A stretch of 6,216 bases of DNA, from positions 1-6,216 of the forward strand of contig JAQVGY010000047.1 of the NCBI GenBank assembly GCA_028696495.1. Reading direction: 5' to 3'. The notes below the pieces were generated by a model that did no database searches, was not told where the DNA came from, and worked only from the letters and a program-made list of their open reading frames with translations. Shown here in pieces: positions 1-6,216 of this stretch (positions are counted from its first letter, which is position 1; every line of letters starts with the position of its first letter). The translations under genes were made by a program, and so were the position numbers. The stretch comes from Atribacterota bacterium. GTDB taxonomy: Bacteria; Atribacterota; Phoenicimicrobiia; Phoenicimicrobiales; Stramentimicrobiaceae.

Positions 1-911
1 GTAAAACGCGAACGATAAGGTCTGTGAGAGAGCATGGCAACTACAGTATCTGAAACTCTTAAAATCCGGGCTTCTAATAAAATATCTTCTCCTTCCAATC
101 CTTCAGGGTAACCGGTTCCATCTATATTTTCATGGTGCTGTAAAATAATTTTGGCAATTGGCCAGGGATAAGGTAAATCCTTTAACATCTCATAAGCTGA
201 TGTGCAATGCTGTTTGACAAAGCTAAATTCTACATCTGTTAACTCACCGGGCTTATTTAAAATATCGGCAGGAATACTTAATTTTCCAATATTATTAATC
301 AAAGAGGCATGCCATAATCCCTCTAATTGCATCTTTGATAATCCCAACTTCTTACCTATTGCCTCACTTAGCTGTGCAATCTGATACTGATTCCCACTAC
401 TTTGAGGGTCTTTAATTGCCAGAATTCTCGCAATGGTCTCAACCGCAGCTCGCTGTGCATCTTCTAAAGCATAAGTTCGCTCTACAACCATTTCTTCCAA
501 TAATTCTTTTTCTCTTCTCAGTAAATCCTCAGCTTTTTTGATACGCAGCATCACCTTGATCTGAGATATCAGATCTGCTGCCTGAAATGGTTTATAAATA
601 TAGGCGTCTGCTCCTGTTTCCAACCCTTTTACTTTACTTTCTATATCAGTATAAATCGCGGTTAACATTATGATGGGTATATTGGCTGTCTTCTGATTCT
701 TTTTTAATTCCTGACAAATCATATAGCCATCCATTCCGGGCATGCTTATATCTAATAAAATTACATCTGGCTGCTCACTTACCGCCTTTTCTATTCCTTC
801 TTTGCCAGATTGTGCCGTAATTAGCTCTTGTGAGGGTAAGTATTGATTTAAATATGCCTCTAAAACTAAAAGATTATCTCTTTTATCATCAATTGCCAAA
901 ATTTTACTCAT
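1..911 (-). CDS. Response regulator with degenerate HD-GYP domain (REC-HD-GYP; 3' end beyond window)
   Basis: The window holds 303 codons from ATG at 911 with no stop, so the C-terminus lies beyond base 1. The start is set by AGGAG at 921-917, five bases upstream. Residues 1-120 are a CheY-like receiver: acidic pair D8/D9, phospho-acceptor D54 in LLDISMPGMDGY, T84, and K107 in YKPF. A charged, probably coiled-coil helix (about 110-165) leads into an HD-GYP-type domain with the NKPGELT stretch, HHENIDGTGYP (259-269) and RPYR (297-300). HD-GYP proteins hydrolyse cyclic di-GMP at a metal centre held by H, HD, H, HH and D. Here H235, H259, H260, D288 and K210 of the IGK motif are present, but the first His is N174 (SSGNQ) and the HD pair is N206-N207 (LINNIGK). 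The fold assignment is firm. Phosphodiesterase activity is doubtful, and a c-di-GMP-binding or protein-interaction role is an inference. It follows the hybrid kinase by 79 bp and is a candidate phosphorylation target of it. Confidence 0.93.
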   Translation of the reverse strand, partial: MSKILAIDDKRDNLLVLEAYLNQYLPSQELITAQSGKEGIEKAVSEQPDVILLDISMPGMDGYMICQELKKNQKTANIPIIMLTAIYTDIESKVKGLETGADAYIYKPFQAADLISQIKVMLRIKKAEDLLRREKELLEEMVVERTYALEDAQRAAVETIARILAIKDPQSSGNQYQIAQLSEAIGKKLGLSKMQLEGLWHASLINNIGKLSIPADILNKPGELTDVEFSFVKQHCTSAYEMLKDLPYPWPIAKIILQHHENIDGTGYPEGLEGEDILLEARILRVSDTVVAMLSHRPYRSRF

Positions 912-990
912 CTGAACTCCTGCTTTTATTCAAATATTTATTACTACTAATTCTTATAAATTATCAAGAATATAAAAATAGAAATGAGTA
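912..990. other. AT-rich intergenic spacer between kinase and REC-HD-GYP genes
   Basis: This 79-bp spacer is very AT-rich. On the minus strand it contains TATAAG at 958-953 and TTGATA at 967-962, but the two are not spaced as a promoter pair, and neither has a convincing partner. It ends with the strong AGGAG ribosome site (921-917) for the REC-HD-GYP gene. An imperfect hairpin (ATTCTT, ten-base loop, AAGAAT; 950-971) lacks GC pairs and a T-run. Nothing separates the two genes into distinct transcripts, so they are probably co-transcribed. Confidence 0.5.
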
Positions 991-3900
991 TTATTTTTTA
1001 GTTAAACATTTTTTAATTTTCTCAATTAAATCTGAGATATTTATTGGTTTTAAGATAATATCATCACATCCCCATGATAATATTTTTCCTACTTCTTCTC
1101 TCATTGCCCTGGCAGTCACTGCAATAATGGGGATGGATTTTGTTTGCTGGTCCTCTTTTAGTTTGCTTAAAATTTGGTAGCCATCTATTTTAGGTAATCC
1201 GATATCTAAAAGAATCAAATCAGGCTTCTCTATATAAACTTTTTGTAAAACCTCCTCTCCATTCACAGCTATAGAAACATTATAATGGTCTTTTAATACT
1301 GCTTTCATGGTTAATAAGTTATCCGGATTGTCCTCGGCAACTAAAATACGAGCTTTACCGGCAACTTTTTCCTTATTATCTTCTGCTATACCACTCACCC
1401 TGTCAGAAGAAAACTTTTCTTGATTACCTTCCTCATTTCCGGGTAGTTTTTCTTCCTTTTTCCTTATATTATTCCTTAACATCTTTCTAATTTTTTCTAT
1501 TAGTTCTTTCCGGTCAACAGCACCTTTGAAAACCAATTGTTGGATTTTATTATACCTCAGTTGTGCAATCTCTTCGTCAGTCAAATCCTTTGCGGTCAGT
1601 ATCAGTACCGGAACAGTACGGGTTCGTTCATCCTCTCTGAGCCTCTTCAACACCTCAAAACCATCTATTTCCGGCATCATCAAATCAAGGATAATACCGT
1701 GGGGAATCTTCTCTTTAACAGAAAGCAATGCCTGCTCTCCTCCTCTGGCTATTTCAGCCTGAAATCCCTCTTCTTTCAGTAAATAACTTATTTGGGTGAT
1801 AGAAGGCTCGTTATCTTCTATCACTAAAATATAATTTGAGCCATTCTCTCTGTCTCCTCTTTTTATTCTTGCTGCAAACTCTTCCTCTTCCCCGCTAAAC
1901 AGTAAAGAGGTGTAATGGTCCTCAATCTTTCGTGGTAATACGGCTGTAAAAACACTGCCCTCACCTGGTTGGCTTTTTACAAGAATATCCCCTTCTAATC
2001 TTTGTACCAATCTGGATACTATGGCTAATCCTAAACCGGTTCCCTCATATTTTCGAGAGGTAGAGCCATCAAGCTGTCTAAACTCATCAAAAATGCCAGG
2101 AATATCCTTCTCGGCAATTCCGATACCGGTATCAATAATATGGATAGCAAATTTTTCCTTTTCCTTATCATAATCTAATTGAACCGAAACTGAACCTTTT
2201 TCAGTATATTTGACAGCATTACTGAGCAGATTTTGTAAAATCTGGTTTACTTTATGACGGTCACTATATATCTCCGGTAAATCTGGTGGCAATTCTGTTT
2301 TCAGTTCCAGTCCTTTTCCCTGAGCTTGAAGAGTAAAATTGTCAATAACCTGTGTAATAAGCTGTGATAGGGAAAAATATTCTGGCAGTATGGTAATTTT
2401 ACCTGCTTCAATTTTAGATAGATCTAAAATATCATTGATGAGGTTAAGCAAGTTTTTGCCATTTCTGGTTATTACTTTTAAATATTGCCTCTGCTCCTGG
2501 GAAATCTGTTTTCCCAGTTGTATTTCCAGTAAATCGGAAAGCGCAATAATAGAATTAAGTGGGGTACGCAATTCATGGCTGACACCAGATAAAAACTCAT
2601 CTTTAAGGCGATTGGCTTCCTGAATTTCACTCTTTTGCAGTTCCAGTTCAATATTCTGATGTTCCAGCTCTTCTTTTTGGTCTCTCAGTTCCTCTGTTTG
2701 TTCTTCTAATTCAGTATTTAACTGATTCAAACGTACATTTCTCTCTGCAACTTCTTTATTTAATCGTATGGTCTCCTCCTCGTTAAGCAGTTTTTCCAAA
2801 GTAATTGCAATCTGAAGAATAGACTGGGAAATCATTTCTATGATATCAGGGTGATAGGGATAAATAGTAGCTAAAATTATTACAGCCTCTATATGTTCGT
2901 GTAAAATGAGAGGAAAAGCTATTATCTCTCTGGGAATCATGTTCCCGGGAATTGTTTTATAGGCAAAGACAGTATCGGCAGGGATATCTTTTAAGTATAC
3001 TATCCCTTTTTTATTCAGCACCTGACCAACAATACCTTCTTTATAATTCAAGTCAAAGGGTTTAATCAATTCTCTATCCATACCCACCGATGCCTGGTGA
3101 ACATATTGTTGTTTTTCTTTATCTAAACTATAAAAAACTCCTACCTGTGATTCAGTATAATGGCTTAGCTGATAAATAATTTCTCCAAAAAATTGTTCAA
3201 TATTTTCTATTTTGATAATATTTTCCAGAATATTAGTTCGAAACTTGCTGATATTTATAGCACGTTCTATGACCTGTGTTGTCTTATTTATTGTTTTTGC
3301 TAAATTGCTAATTTCATCTGAGCCTTCCTCTGAAACTCTCTGAGAATAATTCCCTTCCTGAATTTTTAAAGATACCTGGCTCATTTCTCTTAAGGGTCTG
3401 GTAATTGATTGGGCAAGGGCTCTGGCAACAAAAGAGACTATAATTACCATGGCAAGAAATAATAAAACTAAATTAGTCAACAAACTTTTTAATGGTTTAT
3501 AAATTTCACTTACATCTTGCTTGGTGATAAACCCCCACTCTAATTCCGATAAATAGGTATAGGCAAATAAAACATTCTCTCCTCTGTAATCCTTTTCCTG
3601 TGCCACACCGGTCAACCCTTGTATAGCTCTTTGAACCGGAACTGTATCAATTTTAAGATTTAGATTTGCCTCAGCCTGCCATCGCAAAGGACTTTGTACT
3701 ATCCCTTCTCTATTAATAATAAAAGTTTCACCGGTTCCCCCCAGTCCGGTAGTATCAGAAAGAAGCGGATAAAGAGATATATCGGGGTTAATCCGGGCTA
3801 CTAAAATTCCTATAATATGTCCACCTTCGTGTTCTAAGCAAAGTATGGGAATAGAAAAATCTAAGGTATAGTTTTTTAAAATTTCTGAATAATGTATTTG

Positions 3901-4386
3901 TTGAATAGTGAGGGCATTGGACTGCCGGGCAATCTGAAAATAAGGGCGGTCAGATACGTTAGCCCCTTCGCGTTCCTTAGTAGTAGATAATACTATCTCT
4001 CCTGTCTCGGGATGAACAATTAATAATTGTTGATAATCGTGAAAATTCTGTAGATAACCTAACAGATGCTGACGGGCATTCTCTTTAATATCAGAAACAC
4101 TTTCAGAAAAGATATCATTTTCTAAGAATAAGGATTCCATTTCCCTGATATGCCTATCATCAGCAATAACTTTGATATCACCCTTTCTTTCTTCCATCCA
4201 GTCCCGCAAACTGTCAATCTTTAGTTCTCTAACTGTTACCAGTATTTCTGTTTCGCGCCTTTTGATATCCTCAGAACCATAGTGATAGACTACACCAAAT
4301 GAAATTACCAGGGCTATAAGAAATATAGATAAAAAGTATAACAGTATTTTGTTAGGTAATGAAGTAAATTGAAACAGTCTCTTCAT
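991..4386 (-). CDS. Membrane hybrid sensor histidine kinase (Cache-HAMP-GAF-HisKA-HATPase-REC-REC)
   Basis: A complete gene of 1131 residues, predicted to sit in the inner membrane. TM1 (about 14-36) and TM2 (about 301-325) flank a roughly 265-residue extracytoplasmic region resembling a double Cache sensor (SDRPYF at 145-150). HAMP (about 323-375) and a cytoplasmic GAF domain (about 385-535) follow, then a long Glu/Gln/Leu-rich coiled coil (about 535-597). HisKA carries the phospho-accepting H604 in SHELRTPLN. The ATPase domain has the N box (N719, N723), the G1 box DTGIG (752-756) and the G2 box GTGLG (782-786). REC1 (about 851-970) has D858, D901 and T931, with K954 followed by Gly instead of the usual Pro. 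REC2 (about 1011-1128) has E1018/D1019, D1061, T1091 and K1113-P1114. A charged linker of about 40 residues joins the receivers. All catalytic boxes look intact, so it should be an active kinase; no Hpt domain is seen. AAAGG/GGCGG at 4400-4393 supports the ATG at 4386. The signal is not identifiable: I do not see the amino-acid-binding Cache signature. Confidence 0.96.
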   Translation of the reverse strand: MKRLFQFTSLPNKILLYFLSIFLIALVISFGVVYHYGSEDIKRRETEILVTVRELKIDSLRDWMEERKGDIKVIADDRHIREMESLFLENDIFSESVSDIKENARQHLLGYLQNFHDYQQLLIVHPETGEIVLSTTKEREGANVSDRPYFQIARQSNALTIQQIHYSEILKNYTLDFSIPILCLEHEGGHIIGILVARINPDISLYPLLSDTTGLGGTGETFIINREGIVQSPLRWQAEANLNLKIDTVPVQRAIQGLTGVAQEKDYRGENVLFAYTYLSELEWGFITKQDVSEIYKPLKSLLTNLVLLFLAMVIIVSFVARALAQSITRPLREMSQVSLKIQEGNYSQRVSEEGSDEISNLAKTINKTTQVIERAINISKFRTNILENIIKIENIEQFFGEIIYQLSHYTESQVGVFYSLDKEKQQYVHQASVGMDRELIKPFDLNYKEGIVGQVLNKKGIVYLKDIPADTVFAYKTIPGNMIPREIIAFPLILHEHIEAVIILATIYPYHPDIIEMISQSILQIAITLEKLLNEEETIRLNKEVAERNVRLNQLNTELEEQTEELRDQKEELEHQNIELELQKSEIQEANRLKDEFLSGVSHELRTPLNSIIALSDLLEIQLGKQISQEQRQYLKVITRNGKNLLNLINDILDLSKIEAGKITILPEYFSLSQLITQVIDNFTLQAQGKGLELKTELPPDLPEIYSDRHKVNQILQNLLSNAVKYTEKGSVSVQLDYDKEKEKFAIHIIDTGIGIAEKDIPGIFDEFRQLDGSTSRKYEGTGLGLAIVSRLVQRLEGDILVKSQPGEGSVFTAVLPRKIEDHYTSLLFSGEEEEFAARIKRGDRENGSNYILVIEDNEPSITQISYLLKEEGFQAEIARGGEQALLSVKEKIPHGIILDLMMPEIDGFEVLKRLREDERTRTVPVLILTAKDLTDEEIAQLRYNKIQQLVFKGAVDRKELIEKIRKMLRNNIRKKEEKLPGNEEGNQEKFSSDRVSGIAEDNKEKVAGKARILVAEDNPDNLLTMKAVLKDHYNVSIAVNGEEVLQKVYIEKPDLILLDIGLPKIDGYQILSKLKEDQQTKSIPIIAVTARAMREEVGKILSWGCDDIILKPINISDLIEKIKKCLTKK

Positions 4387-4413
4387 TCCATACCGCCTTT
4401 TCTCTATGGAAAG

Positions 4414-4450
4414 AAATTAAATTATATTTTTTACCGGTAAAACCTTGCCA
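4414..4450 (-). promoter_or_regulatory. Candidate promoter for the hybrid kinase gene
   Basis: On the minus strand an exact TATAAT lies at 4426-4421. Initiation would fall near 4414, about 28 bases before the kinase ATG, leaving room for the AAAGG/GGCGG ribosome site. The upstream -35 candidate is poor: TGGCAA with an 18-base spacer matches only about three of six consensus positions. The element would therefore be weak or activator-dependent, and transcription could also come through from cheR. This is an inference from sequence alone. Confidence 0.4.
4429..4442. promoter_or_regulatory. Perfect 14-bp palindrome, possible operator
   Basis: TTTTACCGGTAAAA is its own reverse complement. It ends two bases upstream of the TATAAT box, so it fills most of the spacer of the candidate kinase promoter, a common place for a repressor or activator dimer to bind. 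It is a poor terminator: with a minimal loop only five A/T-rich stem pairs remain, and no clean U-run follows in the transcribed direction. No transcription-factor family is identified. Confidence 0.35.
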
Positions 4451-4469
4451 TAAAGCTAAAGATAATTAA

Positions 4470-5288
4470 TTACATCTTTTTTCTATAGATATTGCTATAG
4501 CGAAATAGCTTTTTAGCATCTACCTGATGTTGGGGGAGAATAGATTCAGATTCACCCAAAATCAGATATCCGCCAGTTGACATACTCTTCAATAAATTTT
4601 TTAATATTTGTCTTTGTGTATCTATATTATAATAAATTAAAACATTGCGGCAAAAAACAAGGTCAAAACAGCCAAAGATACTCTCAGGAGGAACAATATT
4701 CTTCTCATTCCTCAAATCATGGAAGGAAAAATAAACAGCCTGTTTTAGCTCATCGTGAATATAAAAAGGCTCATCCTGGCTCTTAAAATAGTTTTTTATC
4801 CATTCATATCGAATATTTTTGATACTTTCATAACCAAATACTCCTTTTTGTGCAAAATGCAGGGCTTTTTCATCGATATCGGTGGCAAAAATATTGAGGA
4901 GAAACTTTTCAGTCTCTTTTTTGAACAATTCTTTTAATAATATAGCCAGTGAATAGGATTCCTCTCCAGTGGAACAACCGGCAGACCAAATACGGAAGGC
5001 TCTCTCGCTGTTATCTTTTTTCTTTTCGAGCAAGAAAGGCAGGATATAGCTGAAAACTGTTTCAAAGACAACCGGGTTTCGGAAAAATCGGCTTATCGGA
5101 ATGATTAACCCTTGAATTAATCGTTCCAGTTCTTCTTCATTATTTAAGAGATAATTGTAATAAGAATCAATCTCCTGGATGTTTATATCCATCATCCTTC
5201 TATTGACACATCTTTCCATAAAGTCTTGTTTAAATCCGCGAGTATTGTATGCCCTCTTCTCTTTAAGGTAGTCAATTATTCTATTCAT
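4470..5288 (-). CDS. cheR: CheR-family protein-glutamate O-methyltransferase
   Basis: A complete protein of 272 residues, the normal length for a stand-alone CheR. CheR transfers a methyl group from S-adenosylmethionine to receptor glutamates as the adaptation step of chemosensory signalling in the cytoplasm. The N-terminal helical domain (about 1-60) precedes the family motif SRFFRNP (66-72). The SAM-binding loop is WSAGCSTGEE (101-110). ATDID (135-139) is the acidic motif at the end of the second strand of the Rossmann fold. A beta-subdomain stretch follows (about 165-192), then FCRNVLIYY (212-220) and GGYLILGESES (239-249). No TPR or other C-terminal extension is fused. The start follows AAGGG at 5302-5298 with a nine-base spacer. 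It lies 85 bp after the PAS-GAF gene and 83 bp before the kinase. No CheB, CheA, CheW or methyl-accepting receptor is visible, so its substrate is unknown. Family assignment is very secure; a role in classical chemotaxis is not. Confidence 0.95.
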   Translation of the reverse strand: MNRIIDYLKEKRAYNTRGFKQDFMERCVNRRMMDINIQEIDSYYNYLLNNEEELERLIQGLIIPISRFFRNPVVFETVFSYILPFLLEKKKDNSERAFRIWSAGCSTGEESYSLAILLKELFKKETEKFLLNIFATDIDEKALHFAQKGVFGYESIKNIRYEWIKNYFKSQDEPFYIHDELKQAVYFSFHDLRNEKNIVPPESIFGCFDLVFCRNVLIYYNIDTQRQILKNLLKSMSTGGYLILGESESILPQHQVDAKKLFRYSNIYRKKM

Positions 5289-5373
5289 AATTTTCAGCCC
5301 TTTTTTAATCTCTTCTTTTTTGAACTGGTATTAATTATTTTGGGTAGCTGCAAATATAAGAGGATTACCAGAG
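5289..5373. other. Intergenic spacer between PAS-GAF gene and cheR
   Basis: This 85-bp spacer has no recognisable terminator or promoter. On the minus strand, short complementary segments (TAGCT/AGCTA and CTGGTA/TACCAG) are five or six bases long and widely spaced, so a stable structure is unlikely. The only functional element I can support is the purine run AAAAAAGGG ending at 5298, which serves as ribosome site for cheR. Co-transcription with the upstream gene is the simplest reading. Confidence 0.45.
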
Positions 5374-6216
5374 CTATTTTACTAATTTTTGTCTCAAGTC
5401 ACCTGTTATTCTTTCCTTTTCTATATTATCCTGTACCGATTTTCTTAAGATAGCTGCAGAGAGCTGCTGGGCAACAAATTCCAGCAAATCAATATCTTTT
5501 TCACTGTACAGCCGGGCATTATTATAACTTTGCAAGGCAAGTACTCCAATAACTTTCTGCTCATCTTTTATAGGTACTGCCAACCAGAGATGGGTATTGG
5601 TCATCACATCCCATGGTTCAATATATCCATATGATAACATCTTGCGATAGCGCTGAAAATCCATCAGCACCGGTTTTGCATTCTTTAAAATATAATGAAA
5701 AATGCTTTGAGATGAACAATAACGCTGTATAAATATCTCATTATCACCGGCAGCCTCATCGGTATAATAGGGAAAATGAATCTGCCCCTTTTCACTATCA
5801 CGGAGTGCAATATAAAAATTTTCTGCCACAATCACTTTTTTTAATTGCTCCTGAACCTGTGGATATATCTCCAGTAATGACAGTTCGGAATGGGTCAGTT
5901 GGGATATCCGGTAAAGAGCCTGTTTTAATCTTCTCTCCTTCCTCAAAAAGGAGATATCCTGAAAAGAAAAAATCATTCCTGCCAGACGGTTATCAACTTT
6001 ATTGTACCTTCTGTCTCCTAAAATCTGAACCGCATAATCATCTTTAGTATATATATTTGTCTCAAAAGATGTCCTGTTGTAATTCAGGTCAAAGTAGGAA
6101 GCTTCTTCCGGTCTGAGACAATAGACTATGGAATTTCCTTTTGCTTCTTCTTCTGAAAACCCGGTTAACTCTTCAAAACATCGGTTAACCTGCAGGATAA
6201 TACCATCGATATTGGT
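5374..6216 (-). CDS. PAS-GAF sensor protein, C-terminal part (5' end beyond window)
   Basis: The reading frame is open from the right edge (base 6216) to TAG at 5374, giving 280 residues of a longer protein. ATG at 5976 is internal: the PAS fold runs through it without a break, so it should not be taken as the start. Counting from the window edge, residues 1-90 are the end of a PAS domain (ILQVNRCFEELTGFSEEEAKG, then the typical closing strand MIFSFQDIS). A linker helix (about 90-105) leads to a GAF domain (about 110-260) with the conserved features WLAVPIKDEQKVIGVLALQS and FVAQQLSAAI. PAS and GAF domains bind small ligands or cofactors, or dimerise, in cytoplasmic sensing. The protein ends about 20 residues after the GAF domain in a short charged helix. 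No kinase, GGDEF or HD-GYP output follows, which is unusual for this GAF type. The output may lie upstream of PAS, or the protein may act as a sensor partner. The ligand is unknown. Confidence 0.88.
   Translation of the reverse strand, partial: TNIDGIILQVNRCFEELTGFSEEEAKGNSIVYCLRPEEASYFDLNYNRTSFETNIYTKDDYAVQILGDRRYNKVDNRLAGMIFSFQDISFLRKERRLKQALYRISQLTHSELSLLEIYPQVQEQLKKVIVAENFYIALRDSEKGQIHFPYYTDEAAGDNEIFIQRYCSSQSIFHYILKNAKPVLMDFQRYRKMLSYGYIEPWDVMTNTHLWLAVPIKDEQKVIGVLALQSYNNARLYSEKDIDLLEFVAQQLSAAILRKSVQDNIEKERITGDLRQKLVK

Noticed and set aside
950..971. Hairpin ATTCTT-N10-AAGAAT as a terminator after the kinase gene
   Set aside because: The six-pair stem is almost all A/T, the loop is long, and no T-run follows on the transcribed strand.
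830..1180. Plus-strand open frame of 116 codons spanning the kinase end and the next gene's start
   Set aside because: It is antisense to two well-supported genes and the spacer between them, resembles no known domain, and has an AT-driven hydrophobic composition typical of chance frames.
2119..2132. Second ACCGGT-centred palindrome (GATACCGGTATC) as another operator copy
   Set aside because: It encodes the invariant DTGIG box of the ATPase domain, so the sequence is explained by coding constraint; its flanks also differ from the intergenic palindrome.
1526..2623. Several plus-strand open frames of 78-94 codons inside the kinase
   Set aside because: They lie opposite strongly conserved kinase and receiver motifs and show no recognisable protein features; they are shadows of the minus-strand gene.
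4383..4391. Two-codon frame ATG GAA TGA overlapping the kinase start codon, as a possible translational control
   Set aside because: It is too short to distinguish from chance, and the ribosome site fits the kinase ATG well.
4577..5453. Plus-strand open frames of 60-75 codons across cheR and the flanking spacer
   Set aside because: They are antisense to conserved CheR or GAF coding sequence, without a plausible ribosome site or domain.
5374..5976. Taking ATG at 5976 as the start of a 200-residue GAF-only protein
   Set aside because: The same frame stays open to the window edge and encodes a recognisable PAS domain whose final strand contains this Met, so the true start lies outside the window.

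Overview
The window is a compact, low-GC (roughly 37 % by eye) bacterial signal-transduction cluster. Four genes all read leftwards (minus strand), separated by gaps of 85, 83 and 79 bp. All starts are ATG, preceded by purine-rich Shine-Dalgarno-like stretches. The composition, the multi-domain sensors and the HD-GYP subfamily suggest an anaerobic bacterium of the Clostridia or Atribacterota kind. That placement is an inference, because no rRNA or other phylogenetic marker is present.

In transcription order (right to left) the layout is as follows. (1) The 3' part of a PAS-GAF sensor protein whose start lies beyond base 6216 and whose stop is at 5374. (2) A complete CheR-type SAM-dependent methyltransferase (5288-4470). 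(3) A large membrane-anchored hybrid histidine kinase (4386-991) with the order TM, Cache-like sensor, TM, HAMP, GAF, coiled coil, HisKA, HATPase, REC, REC. (4) A response regulator with an HD-GYP-type output domain (911 to beyond base 1), cut off by the left edge.

A plausible reading is a sensory relay. An extracytoplasmic signal read by the Cache domain and a cytoplasmic signal read by the GAF domain control autophosphorylation of H604. Phosphate then passes to the kinase's own receivers and possibly to the separate REC-HD-GYP protein. CheR hints at a methylation (adaptation) input, but no chemoreceptor, CheA, CheW or CheB is visible.

The most notable observation is that the HD-GYP-type domain lacks the residues that name it. 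The HD pair and the upstream metal-ligand histidine are all asparagine (N206, N207, N174), while H235, H259, H260, D288 and the GYP motif remain. It may be a c-di-GMP-binding pseudo-enzyme rather than a phosphodiesterase. A second point is a perfect 14-bp palindrome directly upstream of an exact TATAAT box before the kinase gene, which could be an operator within a kinase-specific promoter. There are no RNA genes, mobile elements, CRISPR arrays or gene-free stretches over 300 bp.
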